Below, one piece after another: positions 17,074-24,695 of a DNA stretch of 64,000 bases; the first letter of the stretch is position 1, and each line of letters opens with the position of its first letter. A program made the translations under genes and the position numbers. Under the pieces are notes generated by a model, which saw nothing but the letters and a program-made list of their open reading frames with translations, had not been told where the DNA came from and did not search any database. The stretch comes from CAVUPF01 sp963743285 (GTDB lineage: Bacteria; Actinomycetota; Thermoleophilia; Solirubrobacterales; 70-9): NCBI GenBank assembly GCA_963743285.1, contig CAVUPF010000001.1, positions 930,001-994,000 on the forward strand, written 5' to 3'.

Positions 17074-17128
17074 TCGCCAGCCGTCTGCAGGAGTCAATGC
17101 AAAAGCGCGGGAGTCGGGGGCAGCCTAG

Positions 17129-17168
17129 CACTGATTAGGCCAGCCTTATTAGGCGGACCTAATCAGTG
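17129..17168. promoter_or_regulatory. Inverted repeat resembling DtxR/IdeR iron boxes
   Basis: CACTGATTAGG (17129-17139) and CCTAATCAGTG (17158-17168) form a perfect 11-bp inverted repeat with an 18-bp spacer. The segment TTAGGCCAGCCTTA matches the left half of the DtxR/IdeR consensus (TTAGGTTAGCCTAACCTAA) well, and TTAGG-4-CCTAA follows at 17150-17162. It sits directly upstream of the FTR1 iron permease, in line with iron repression. Regulator identity is inferred. Confidence 0.6.
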
Positions 17169-17482
17169 GCTGGTGGCGAATGATCTCGTTCCGATCTCCC
17201 GGCTGGCTCAAGAACCGAGGCAGATCGGGTAGAACCCGCGAGCACTGTGCTCCGGGGCGCCTCCGAGCGCGGAGTTCTGCGTGTCAAACCTACCGAGAGC
17301 GAACGCAAGCGATAGAAGCTGCCCCGATTGGGGTTTAAGGAAAGCCAGCCGCCAAGCTATCCTGACCGCTCAGCGCAGGGGCCGACGCGACTGGCATGGA
17401 GAATTGGGTGCGGCGCGGATGCTCAAGTCGCCGGCGGCCCATTCCGACATATAGAGCCACGACTGAATTACCAAGACCGACG

Positions 17483-19153
17483 ATGCAGACTCCAACCCGC
17501 TTGCCTGTCAGTCCACGTGCCAACCGCACGTGCGGACTCCTCCGCCAGACTCTCCTCATCGCGCTGATCGGCGTGATCGCCGGGGTGCCGAGTGCGAGGG
17601 CTGCCGAATCCCCCGCATCGACGACCAGCGCGACGACAACTCCGGCACCGGTCGTTAAAGGCAGTCCCCTGGAAGCGCCGCGGCCCCCCGCCAAGCCGCG
17701 AAGGAATGCGAGCAGCGGGGGCACCGCCGCGGACGAAAACAAGAAGCACGCCGCGAAGCCCAGCAGGCCTTCGCCGCCGAGCGCGGGCGCAACCGTGGCG
17801 CCCAGCCCGGCTCAGAGCCTTTCGATCCCGATGATTCCCTCCTCTTCCTGTGCGACGATGGGGGTGCCGCCGGTCCTGGTGCCGATCTATCAGCGGGCAG
17901 CCGCCGCCTACGGCCTCGGCCCCCAGGGGCCAGCTGTGCTGGCCGCGATCAACGAGGTCGAGACCGGCTTCGGGACCAATCTGGGTCCCTCCAGCGCCGG
18001 CGCTGAGGGTTGGATGCAGTTCATGCCCTCGACCTGGGCGATTTACGGAGTCAGCGCCAGCGGCCAGGGAGCCCCAAACCCCAATAACCCCGAAGACGCG
18101 ATCTTCACGGCCGCCCGCTATCTGCAGGCGGCGGGGATGCCGCAGAACACCTACGGCGCGATCTTCGCCTACAACCACGCTGGGTGGTACGTCGCCGAGG
18201 TGCTCGCCAACGCCGCTTGCTATGCGCCCGCGGTCGGGAGCCCCTCGCTCGGCGCGACCTCGCCCGCCCCCCAGTTGCAGGTGCTGAGCTGCAGCGCGGC
18301 CCCAGCCTGGCACCGCGAAATCCCGGCCGAATACATGCGCGCCTTCGAGAGCGCTGCCGCCCGCTATGGCCTCGGTCAGCGCGGCGTCTGGGCGCTCGCC
18401 GCGGTGGCCAGGCTTGAGTCGAACTTCGGCCGCGGGATGGACAAGCGCGAACTCGACCGCGCCGGCCCGCTTGGCCTCGAATCCTGGGAGTGGCGCCACT
18501 ACGCCGTCGACGGCGAAGGCGACGGGCCGATCAGCCATTCCAGTCCGGCCGACTCGGCGGCCACCCTGGCGCGAGAGATCTGGTCCCGCGGCAGCCTGCG
18601 CGCCGGCCTCTTCGCCCACAACCAGGCCGAGTGGTTCGTGCAGGCAGTCCTGAACGAAGCCGACCGCATGCAGGGCCGCTGCAAGGTCACCTATACCGAC
18701 TGGAAGGTAGCTCCGCTCGCCGCCAGCCAGGAAACGAATGGCCCGACGGCGACCCTGGTCAACGGCATCGCTTCCGCCCCGAAGGAAGCCCCGCAGGCAG
18801 TCAAGGGCGCGATCGCCGCCGCCAACTCGATTTCGATGACCCCATATATATGGGGAGGTGGCCATCAGTCCTTTTACTCTCCGGGCTATGACTGCTCGGG
18901 GGCGGTCAGCTTCGCCCTCTTCGGCGCCGGTCTCCTTGACCACCCGCTCACGTCGGGCCAGCTTGAGAGCTACGGCGAACCGGGGCCGGGCCGCTGGATC
19001 ACGATCTACGCCAGCGCCACACACGCCTACGCGGTGATCGCCGGACTACGCTGGGACACGGTGGGCGATCCTGCGGGGACGACAGGCCCTCGCTGGCACG
19101 CCGAACCGCCATACCCAGCCGGATTCGTGGTCCGTCACCCGGCTGGGTATTGA
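17483..19153 (+). CDS. Secreted lytic transglycosylase with two SLT-like domains and an NlpC/P60-like C-terminus
   Basis: About 556 residues. A signal peptide (LLIALIGVIAGVPSARA) leads to a Pro/Ala linker. Transglycosylase-like domain one (about 128-220) has the catalytic Glu region AINEVETGFG and GWMQFMPSTW. Domain two (about 275-385) has ALAAVARLESNFGRG but lacks the QFMPSTW block. The C-terminal part (about 440-550) carries PYIWGGGH and GYDCSGAVSFALF, the catalytic Cys motif of NlpC/P60-like or CHAP-like folds. It should cut peptidoglycan glycan strands and possibly stem peptides outside the cell. The ATG at 17483 gives a good signal peptide; ATG 17396 is also open. Confidence 0.85.
   Translation: MQTPTRLPVSPRANRTCGLLRQTLLIALIGVIAGVPSARAAESPASTTSATTTPAPVVKGSPLEAPRPPAKPRRNASSGGTAADENKKHAAKPSRPSPPSAGATVAPSPAQSLSIPMIPSSSCATMGVPPVLVPIYQRAAAAYGLGPQGPAVLAAINEVETGFGTNLGPSSAGAEGWMQFMPSTWAIYGVSASGQGAPNPNNPEDAIFTAARYLQAAGMPQNTYGAIFAYNHAGWYVAEVLANAACYAPAVGSPSLGATSPAPQLQVLSCSAAPAWHREIPAEYMRAFESAAARYGLGQRGVWALAAVARLESNFGRGMDKRELDRAGPLGLESWEWRHYAVDGEGDGPISHSSPADSAATLAREIWSRGSLRAGLFAHNQAEWFVQAVLNEADRMQGRCKVTYTDWKVAPLAASQETNGPTATLVNGIASAPKEAPQAVKGAIAAANSISMTPYIWGGGHQSFYSPGYDCSGAVSFALFGAGLLDHPLTSGQLESYGEPGPGRWITIYASATHAYAVIAGLRWDTVGDPAGTTGPRWHAEPPYPAGFVVRHPAGY
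19111..19150. terminator. 12-bp hairpin overlapping the 3' end of the transglycosylase gene
   Basis: ATACCCAGCCGG (19111-19122) pairs perfectly with CCGGCTGGGTAT (19139-19150), with a 16-base loop. The stem ends one base before the TGA. No T-run follows, so it may be a terminator of the high-GC type or an mRNA 3' stabiliser. Confidence 0.45.
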
Positions 19154-19312
19154 GCATTGTCCCGGACTTCGCCTGAGCTACGTGGAGCCGATTCCAGAGC
19201 GGTCCCCGTGAACTCGGAACCACGCTGAATCGGCTGGAATCCGTGGGGCGTGTTGTGCCCCACTCGTTGCCCCAGGGAACTCCGTGGAGCCGTACCCCTG
19301 AGCTGCCGGACC

Positions 19313-19576
19313 TCAACGTGGGTCGCTGCCGTAGGCGACGGAGCGGTGGCGGATTGCGGCAACTCGAACCGTCTGCCCGCCATCGGTCAGCTGGTAGAGG
19401 ATCCGATTGGAGCCGACCCGCAGCGAGTACAGGCCGCGGAGCCTTCCCCGGAGCGCATGGCCCGCCTGGGGCTCGGGCTCGAGAAGCCCCAGGGCGTCCT
19501 CGATCGCGTCGATCAGCGGCCAGCCCAGCTCAAGCAGCTCGCGACGGGCTGGCCGGGCGAGGACGAGTCGGGCCAA
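19313..19576 (-). CDS. RelE/ParE-type toxin
   Basis: 87 residues of the compact RelE/ParE fold: LVLARPARRELLEL, helix two IEDALGLLEPEPQ, strands ALRGRLRGLYSLRVGSNRILYQL and VRVAAIRHRSVAY. RelE members cleave mRNA on the ribosome; ParE members poison gyrase. The catalytic pattern here does not decide between them. The start is TTG 19576, three bases after the stop of an antitoxin fragment. The antitoxin gene is split by the IS21 element, so the toxin gene has lost its native promoter and full antitoxin. Confidence 0.8.
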   Translation of the reverse strand: MARLVLARPARRELLELGWPLIDAIEDALGLLEPEPQAGHALRGRLRGLYSLRVGSNRILYQLTDGGQTVRVAAIRHRSVAYGSDPR

Positions 19577-19579
19577 TGA

Positions 19580-19671
19580 TCAGTCGGCAGTCGGCCGACG
19601 GTCGGCAAGCTCGCCACGAAGCTCGGCGAGGGTGATTGTCTCCCCGCGCTCGATCTCGGCGAGGCCCGCCT
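19580..19671 (-). pseudogene. C-terminal fragment of the YefM/Phd-type antitoxin
   Basis: The minus-strand reading AGLAEIERGETITLAELRGEL ends at TGA 19582-19580, three bases before the toxin start. This is the toxin-binding tail of a YefM/Phd antitoxin. It begins at the IS21 insertion point; the N-terminal half lies 2.6 kb away on the other side of the element, on the same strand. Confidence 0.75.
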
Positions 19672-19674
19672 GGG

Positions 19675-19731
19675 TGTAGACGCCTCAATTGGCCCCACTG
19701 TGGACGCTTGAACTGGCCCCACCTCTGTCCG
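19675..19731 (+). repeat. IS21 left terminal repeat
   Basis: Aligned with the reverse complement of 22206-22262, shared blocks are TGT, TGGCCCC, GACGCTTGAA and TGGCCCCACCTCT. Two internal copies of a TGGCCCCAC unit are present, probably the transposase binding sites. Confidence 0.75.
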
Positions 19732-19786
19732 AACCGCGACTGACGCTGAGCGCTCCTGTCGAGCGCAAAGCGGAGGTCCGAAAGGG

Positions 19787-21310
19787 GTGTCAAGAGTGGA
19801 GCAGTTCGAGCAGATCAGGCGCGATCACGCGCGAGAGGGGTTGTCGATCAGGGCGCTGGCCAAGCGCCACGGCGTTCACCGCCGGGCGGTCCGCCAGGCA
19901 CTGGACTCGGCGGTGCCGCCACCGAAGCGGGCGCCGCAGAGCCGCCCGGCGCCGAGGCTCGGCCCGTTCCGGGCCCTGATCGAGGAATGGCTGAAGGCAG
20001 ACCAGGAGGCGCCGCGCAAGCAGCGCCATACCGCGAGGCGGATCTGGCAGCGCCTGGTCGCAGAGCAGGGCGCCGAGGTCTCCGAGCGCCAGGTCTGCCG
20101 CTACGTGGCCGCCAAGCGACGCGAGATCGGCGAGGTCGAGGCCTTCGTGCCGCTCGTCTCCGAGGCGGGCGTCGAAGCCGAGGTCGACTGGGGCGAGGCG
20201 CAGGTGATCCTGCGCGGCGAGCCCCGGGTTGTGCACCTGTTCCTGATGCGCGCCTGCCACTCGGGTGCCTCCTTCGCGATCGCCTTTGAGTCTGAGACCC
20301 AGCAGGCGTTCCTGGAGGGCCACGTCTGTGCCCTGGAGTACTTCGGCGGGGTCTTTGACCTGATCCGCTACGACAACCTGAAGGCAGCCGTGGCGAAGGT
20401 GCTGAAGGGCCGCCGCCGCACCGAGTCCGACCGCTTCGTCGCCCTGCGCTCCCACTATCGCTTCGAGTCCTCCTTCTGCCTGAGCGGCAAGCGGGGCGCC
20501 CACGAGAAGGGGGGCGTCGAGGGCGAGGTCGGCCGCTTTCGCCGCCGTCACCTGGTCCCGGTCCCCAAGGTCGGATCGCTGGCGGAGTTAAACGAGCTCC
20601 TCGAGGAGGCCTGCTGGTCTGACCTCGAGCGCACGATCCGCGGCCGCTCCGAGCCGGTCGGGGAGATGCTGGCACGGGAGCGGGCGCTGCTGGGCGACCT
20701 CCCCCGCGAGGCGCACTGCAGCGCCGAGGAGGCGACGCCGCGGGTCGACTCGAAGGCGATGGTCACGGTCCGCCAGAACCGCTACTCAGTCCCCGCCGCC
20801 CTGGCCGGACTGCGAGTCCGGGCGAAGATCGGCGCGCGGGAGATCTCCTTCTGGCACGACGGCAAGGTGATCGCCACCCACGAGCGCCTCGCCGGCAAAC
20901 ACGGCAGCTCGGCCCAGCTCGAGCACTACCTCGACCTCTTGGCCCGCAAGCCGGGGGCCCTGGCGCGCTCGCTGGCGCTGCGCCAGGAGCGCGACCGCGG
21001 CGACTGGCCGCCCTGCTTCGATCGGCTCTGGGGCGCGATCTCCGAGCGGGTCGGGCGCGCCGAGGCCGCCCGCCAGATGGTCGACGTACTGCTGCTCTGC
21101 CGCGAGCTCGGCTCAGCGCGGGTCGAGCTGGCGGTGAGCGGCGCGCTTGCCGCCGGCGCCCATGACGGGCGGGCGGTGGCGCTGCTGGCGCGGCGCGCCG
21201 AGCGCCCGGCGGTGCCGGCCCTGGAGCTGGAGGAGCGCCTGGCGGGGGTGGGCTCCCCGCCTCCTCAAGACCTCTCCGGCTATGACCGCCTGCGGGAGGC
21301 GGGGCGGTGA
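19787..21310 (+). CDS. istA: IS21-family transposase IstA
   Basis: 507 residues starting at GTG. An N-terminal HTH (GLSIRALAKRHGVHRRAVRQAL) binds the ends. The DDE core follows: Asp in EAEVDWGEAQV, Asp in IRYDNLKAAV, and Glu in the HEKGGVEGEVGRFRRR region. The C-terminal beta-barrel-like Mu domain is around MVTVRQNRYSVPAAL. It performs cleavage and strand transfer of the element. istB starts within its last codons. The frame is intact, so the element may be active. Confidence 0.92.
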   Translation: MSRVEQFEQIRRDHAREGLSIRALAKRHGVHRRAVRQALDSAVPPPKRAPQSRPAPRLGPFRALIEEWLKADQEAPRKQRHTARRIWQRLVAEQGAEVSERQVCRYVAAKRREIGEVEAFVPLVSEAGVEAEVDWGEAQVILRGEPRVVHLFLMRACHSGASFAIAFESETQQAFLEGHVCALEYFGGVFDLIRYDNLKAAVAKVLKGRRRTESDRFVALRSHYRFESSFCLSGKRGAHEKGGVEGEVGRFRRRHLVPVPKVGSLAELNELLEEACWSDLERTIRGRSEPVGEMLARERALLGDLPREAHCSAEEATPRVDSKAMVTVRQNRYSVPAALAGLRVRAKIGAREISFWHDGKVIATHERLAGKHGSSAQLEHYLDLLARKPGALARSLALRQERDRGDWPPCFDRLWGAISERVGRAEAARQMVDVLLLCRELGSARVELAVSGALAAGAHDGRAVALLARRAERPAVPALELEERLAGVGSPPPQDLSGYDRLREAGR

Positions 21311-22377
21311 GCGCGAAGCCGGCAAACCCCAAGACCGCCGCCCTGGAGGCGCTGATCGAGGCCCATGCCGCCGAGCTGAAGCTGCCGACGGTGAAGGCGC
21401 GCTTCCGGGCGATGGCCGCCGAGGCGACCCGCGAGCAGCAGACGCCGCTCGCCTACCTCGCTGCCCTGCTTGAGGCCGAGCACCAGGAGCGCTCCGAGCG
21501 CCGCGAACGGCGACGCTTGGTCGAAGCCCGCTTCCCGGTGATGAAGCGCCTGCAGGAGTTCCGCTTCGATGACAACCCCAGGGTTCCCCAGGCGACGATC
21601 GCGGCACTCGCGGAGGGCTCTTGGATCGACGATCGGGAGTCGGTGATCTTCGTCGGAGAGTCGGGTACGGGGAAGACGATGCTGGCGACGGCGCTGGCGG
21701 TCTGCGCCTGCCAGCAGGGACGGCGGGTGCGCTTCACCACCCTCGCCGGGCTCGCCAACGAGCTGCAGGAAGCCGAGTCCCGCCGCGAGCTGGGCCGGGT
21801 GGTCGGCCGCTACGCCCGCACCGAGTTGGTCGTCTTGGATGAGCTCGGCTACCTCGCCCTGCCCGAAGGGGCGGCGGAGCTGATCTTCCAGGTCCTCTCC
21901 GAGCGCCACGAGCGCGGCTCGCTGATCGTCACCACCAACCTCCCCTTCGGCGAGTGGACGAAGGTCTTCGCCGACCCCAGGCTGGCCAAGGCGGTCGTCG
22001 ACCGCCTCACCCACAAGGCCCACATCATCGAGACCGGCGAGGCGTCCTGGCGCTTTCGCCACGGGCTGGAGAAACGCGGCGCCAGGAAGAGGGAGGCTGA
22101 GACCGCCGCACGACGCCGAGACCGTCACCGCTGCGCCTCGCCTACGGCTCGGCTCCGCGGTGACGGTCTCCCGGCGCATCAGGCACAATCAACGTCACCG
22201 ATAACCGGCAAGAGGTGGGGCCACTTCAAGCGTCGAAGCCGGGGCCACTGCAAGTGGCGACACTCACCCGCCTCCAGCGCGCGGAGAGGGCATCGGGGTC
22301 GGAGAGGATCTCGGCGGTCTCCTCCAGCGCCTCGTACTCGTCGATTGGGGCGGCGGCGGACTTCCCGTTGCGCGTGA
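21307..22377 (+). CDS. istB: IS21-family helper ATPase IstB
   Basis: A DnaC-like AAA+ ATPase with Walker A GESGTGKT (117-124), Walker B LVVLDELGYL and sensor LIVTTNLPFGEW. IstB selects target DNA and activates IstA. The conserved domain ends near residue 260 (HGLEKRGARKRE). The frame has no stop there; it runs through a 14-bp hairpin and the right terminal repeat into flanking DNA and stops at 22377, adding about 90 meaningless Arg-rich residues. This may be a lost stop codon or a one-base error. The start ATGA-type overlap with istA suggests coupling. Confidence 0.85.
   Translation: MSAKPANPKTAALEALIEAHAAELKLPTVKARFRAMAAEATREQQTPLAYLAALLEAEHQERSERRERRRLVEARFPVMKRLQEFRFDDNPRVPQATIAALAEGSWIDDRESVIFVGESGTGKTMLATALAVCACQQGRRVRFTTLAGLANELQEAESRRELGRVVGRYARTELVVLDELGYLALPEGAAELIFQVLSERHERGSLIVTTNLPFGEWTKVFADPRLAKAVVDRLTHKAHIIETGEASWRFRHGLEKRGARKREAETAARRRDRHRCASPTARLRGDGLPAHQAQSTSPITGKRWGHFKRRSRGHCKWRHSPASSARRGHRGRRGSRRSPPAPRTRRLGRRRTSRCA
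22118..22170. terminator. 14-bp perfect hairpin near the right end of the IS21 element
   Basis: GAGACCGTCACCGC (22118-22131) and GCGGTGACGGTCTC (22157-22170) are perfect complements with a 25-base loop. It follows the conserved end of istB and may terminate IS transcription or hinder readthrough from the host. Confidence 0.45.
22206..22262 (-). repeat. IS21 right terminal repeat
   Basis: Inverted relative to the left end at 19675-19731 and of the same 57-bp length without gaps. It is followed by four bases and then the second copy of the 7-bp flanking repeat. Confidence 0.75.
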
Positions 22378-22447
22378 CCAGCACGTGGTCGCGGCGGTCA
22401 CTGACATCGTTGAGCAGGCTTGCGAGGTTGCTGCGCAGCTCGCGCAC
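22274..22447 (-). pseudogene. N-terminal fragment of the YefM/Phd-type antitoxin, interrupted by IS21
   Basis: The reading VRELRSNLASLLNDVSDRRD ... VLVTRNGKSAAAP ... EYEALEETAEILSDPDAL is the DNA-binding and dimerisation half of a YefM/Phd antitoxin. It breaks at the IS21 target site. Relatives begin a few residues earlier (AKTVPVRELR), and that stretch is encoded here without a start codon in frame, so GTG 22447 is the only canonical start. Rejoining the two halves also needs removal of two bases at a GCGCG run. Confidence 0.75.
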
Positions 22448-22474
22448 CGGGACGGTCTTGGCCCTGCCTGGCGG

Positions 22475-22492
22475 TGTACAAGATTATGTACA
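22475..22492. promoter_or_regulatory. Paired TGTACA hexamers, YefM-type operator
   Basis: TGTACA at 22475-22480 and again at 22487-22492, centres 12 bp apart, 28 bases upstream of the antitoxin frame. The E. coli YefM-YoeB operator is built of TGTACA palindromes with this kind of spacing, so this is very probably the original operator/promoter of the disrupted pair. Confidence 0.65.
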
Positions 22493-22563
22493 TGCAGAGG
22501 CTTGCCCGCAGTCGGGAACTTCAGGGCCGATCTCCGCGGGAACCGGTCTGGCTCACTCGCCCG

Positions 22564-22621
22564 GGAGGGGTCGCCTCAGCAGCGACCCCTCCGAACCCTG
22601 ACCTCCCCTTGCAGGTCAGGG
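22564..22621 (-). terminator. Two consecutive hairpins after the beta-propeller gene
   Basis: GGAGGGGTCGC/GCGACCCCTCC (22564-22574, 22582-22592) and CCCTGACCT/AGGTCAGGG (22596-22604, 22613-22621). The second includes the stop codon of the minus-strand gene that ends at 22616. They are well placed to terminate that gene. Confidence 0.55.
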
Positions 22622-24016
22622 GATCAGGAACCCGCCCGGATTGAGCACGCCACGCCGGTAGACATTGAGCACGGGCTGTGCTGCCGGACTCAGATTCGTG
22701 GCGACTGAGTCAAAGGCCACGTAGTGGCCCGCCGGTGAGATAGCCGGGTCGCCGGAGTTCCCATTTGCAGGCGCTCCTAGTGCGCCACTCGCGCGCGATA
22801 CCAGGGCCAGGCTGCCGGTCCATAGGTCCCGCTCGTAGACATTTTGCAGCGGGGCAGCTGTGGGCGGCAGAACCGCCGGGGTCAGATTGGTCGCCGCCGA
22901 AGCGAAGGCCACATAACGTCCGTCGGCCGAGATCGTCGGTGCGCCTGAGTCCCCGTTCGCAGCCGCACCGCTTGACCCAGCGCCACGTGAGAGGAGGGTG
23001 GTTTCGCCGGTATCCAGGTCACGCAGGTAGACCTCGCGCACGCCAGGTACAGCGGTTGGTGTTGGCACCAAGTTGGTCGCCATCGAGGAGAAGACGACAT
23101 GGCGCCCGTCCAGCGAGACACTCGGCTCGCCCGAGGGGCCGTTTGCCGGCGCCCCGCTCGGGCCGCTGGCCCGGGAGACAAGCATCGTCGTGTGCGTGGT
23201 GCGATCGCGCACGTAGATCTCTTCGGTTGCCGGCGTGGCGGTTGCTTGCGGGCTGAGGTTGGTGGCGTCTGAGATGAAGACCACGTAGCGACCATGTGGG
23301 GAGATCGATGCCTCCCAGGAGCGCCCATTGGCCTGCGCGCCCCCCACACCGCTCTGACGCGAAACCAGGTTTGTCTTCTCTCTGTCTAGGTCACGCACAT
23401 AGACATTGGACGTCCCGTTGGTGGCGCCAAGGTTGGTGGCGGTAGAGGAAAAGCTGACGAAGCGTCCGTCGGTCGACATTGTCGGGCCGAAGGAGTTCCT
23501 GTTTGCCTCCGCTCCAAACACGCCGCTCTTGCGTGAGATGAGTACGGTCTCGCCGGTCTGCATATCTCGGACAAAGATGTTCTCTTTCTGATTGTTGGTG
23601 CCGAGATTTGTCGCAAGTGAGGCAAATGCGATGAATTTGCCGTTCGCCGAGACCGAACCCCCGAACGAATTCCCGTTCGCGGGAGCCCCCGCAGTGTTCC
23701 GAGAGACCAGAACGGTTTGATTCGTCGCGACGTTTCGCTCATAGACCTCTTTGACTCCGTTGTTGGGGCCAGGCAGGTTCGTTGCAGCCGAGTCAAAGAC
23801 GACCCACTGGCCATAGACGGAAATCGAGTCGGCCTTGGATTCGGCATTCGCGCCGGCCCCGCCGAGCCCGTTGGCTCGACTGACCAGGACCGTCCGGGGA
23901 TTTTTCAGGTGGTGTCGGGGAGGAGTCTGATATTGCTGGGCTGCGGCCACAGCGGGAAAGCTGAACCCGAGGACAACGCACAGCACTACCCCAACGCGTA
24001 GAAGTGCCTCACGCAT
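22616..24016 (-). CDS. Secreted TolB/WD40-like beta-propeller protein
   Basis: 466 residues from ATG 24016 (AAGG-rich leader upstream). A signal peptide (LRVGVVLCVVLGFSFPAVAAA) precedes seven similar blades of about 60 residues. Each has the pattern ADGRYVAFASxATNL ... VYVRDLxTGETxLVSR ... GAPANGxSG. These are PD40/TolB-like repeats folding as a propeller outside the cell. No catalytic residues are apparent; binding of a partner or polymer is the usual guess for the family. GC content is visibly lower than in neighbouring genes. Two hairpins follow the stop. Confidence 0.8.
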   Translation of the reverse strand: MREALLRVGVVLCVVLGFSFPAVAAAQQYQTPPRHHLKNPRTVLVSRANGLGGAGANAESKADSISVYGQWVVFDSAATNLPGPNNGVKEVYERNVATNQTVLVSRNTAGAPANGNSFGGSVSANGKFIAFASLATNLGTNNQKENIFVRDMQTGETVLISRKSGVFGAEANRNSFGPTMSTDGRFVSFSSTATNLGATNGTSNVYVRDLDREKTNLVSRQSGVGGAQANGRSWEASISPHGRYVVFISDATNLSPQATATPATEEIYVRDRTTHTTMLVSRASGPSGAPANGPSGEPSVSLDGRHVVFSSMATNLVPTPTAVPGVREVYLRDLDTGETTLLSRGAGSSGAAANGDSGAPTISADGRYVAFASAATNLTPAVLPPTAAPLQNVYERDLWTGSLALVSRASGALGAPANGNSGDPAISPAGHYVAFDSVATNLSPAAQPVLNVYRRGVLNPGGFLIP

Positions 24017-24266
24017 GATGTCGCCTGCCTTTTTTAGTGGACCTGGCTGTGAGGAGCTGACGGGCTCTACTGCTTTTCTACTGGCACCGACCCCCAATAT
24101 TCAGCGCCTCTCCTGCAACCAACACTCCGCAGGTAACGGTGTTGCGGTTTCACCTCCACGACTATCGAAGGAGGGGCTTACTCCATCGGGCCAGATGTCG
24201 CTCCAGCCTCAAGCGCTCTGGGGCGGAGCTCCCGAGAAATGGCCCCGCGCCCTGGACCAGCTCAGA

Positions 24267-24695
24267 TCAGAGTCTGCCGCGCGGCGCCAACCAGACGCTC
24301 TTGAAGCTCAGCTCGGTCTTGGCGCCGAGGATGTCAAAGTCGGCGTCGTAGTGCAGGACGCCGAGGTATTGTCGGTCGGCGATCGCGGCGAGGATGAGGT
24401 CGACCGGCGGCAGGCGGTGGTGCCCGGCGCGGGCCAGTTGGGCTTGCGCGCCGACCGCGCGCCTTTCGATCTCCTCGTCGATCCGGATCTGCGGGAGCGC
24501 GAGCAACTCCTCGGCAAGTTTGGCCTGCTCGTCGGCGCCACGCGGGGAGTAACCGGCTTCCAGTAGGAACGGCAGGCAGGTCGCAAGGCGACCATCTTCG
24601 AGGGCGTTGGCGATCTCCTCCGCTCGTGGGGCGGGGAGTGAGGCCTCATCCAGCCTTGTCCAGGCTGAGTTGTCGAGCAGCAGCTCGACGCTCAG
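24267..24695 (-). CDS. PIN-domain toxin, VapC type, with apparent CTG start
   Basis: 142 residues if read from CTG 24695, which overlaps the antitoxin stop as CTGA. The PIN acids are all there: Asp in VELLLDNSAWTRL, Glu in PFLLEAGYSPR, Asp in PVDLILAAIAD and Asp in HYDADFDIL. The first canonical start in frame is TTG 24506, which would remove the first catalytic Asp and half the fold. Hence CTG is the likely start, or the sequence has an error there. It should be a ribonuclease toxin controlled by the upstream gene product. Confidence 0.7.
   Translation of the reverse strand: MSVELLLDNSAWTRLDEASLPAPRAEEIANALEDGRLATCLPFLLEAGYSPRGADEQAKLAEELLALPQIRIDEEIERRAVGAQAQLARAGHHRLPPVDLILAAIADRQYLGVLHYDADFDILGAKTELSFKSVWLAPRGRL

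Larger units (their letters stand above)
19672..22266 (+). mobile_element. IS21-family insertion sequence, complete
   Basis: About 2.6 kb with istA and istB overlapping by four bases, related 57-bp terminal inverted repeats (19675-19731 and 22206-22262) and a 7-bp direct repeat CCCGCCT on both sides (19665-19671 and 22267-22273), read as the target duplication. Both ends carry TGT and repeated TGGCCCC blocks, the multiple-end-repeat arrangement usual for IS21. IS21 duplications are usually reported as 4, 5 or 8 bp, so 7 bp may be one base short. The target is a YefM-type antitoxin gene. Confidence 0.88.

Noticed and set aside
17468..19024. Long minus-strand open frame opposite the lytic transglycosylase gene
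   Set aside because: It is an antisense shadow of GC-rich coding DNA; its product has no domain and is rich in Gly/Arg, while the plus strand has clear enzyme motifs.
21280..22188. Long minus-strand open frame opposite istB
   Set aside because: The plus strand encodes a complete IstB with Walker motifs; the reverse frame is a shadow with low-complexity Leu/Gly/Arg composition.
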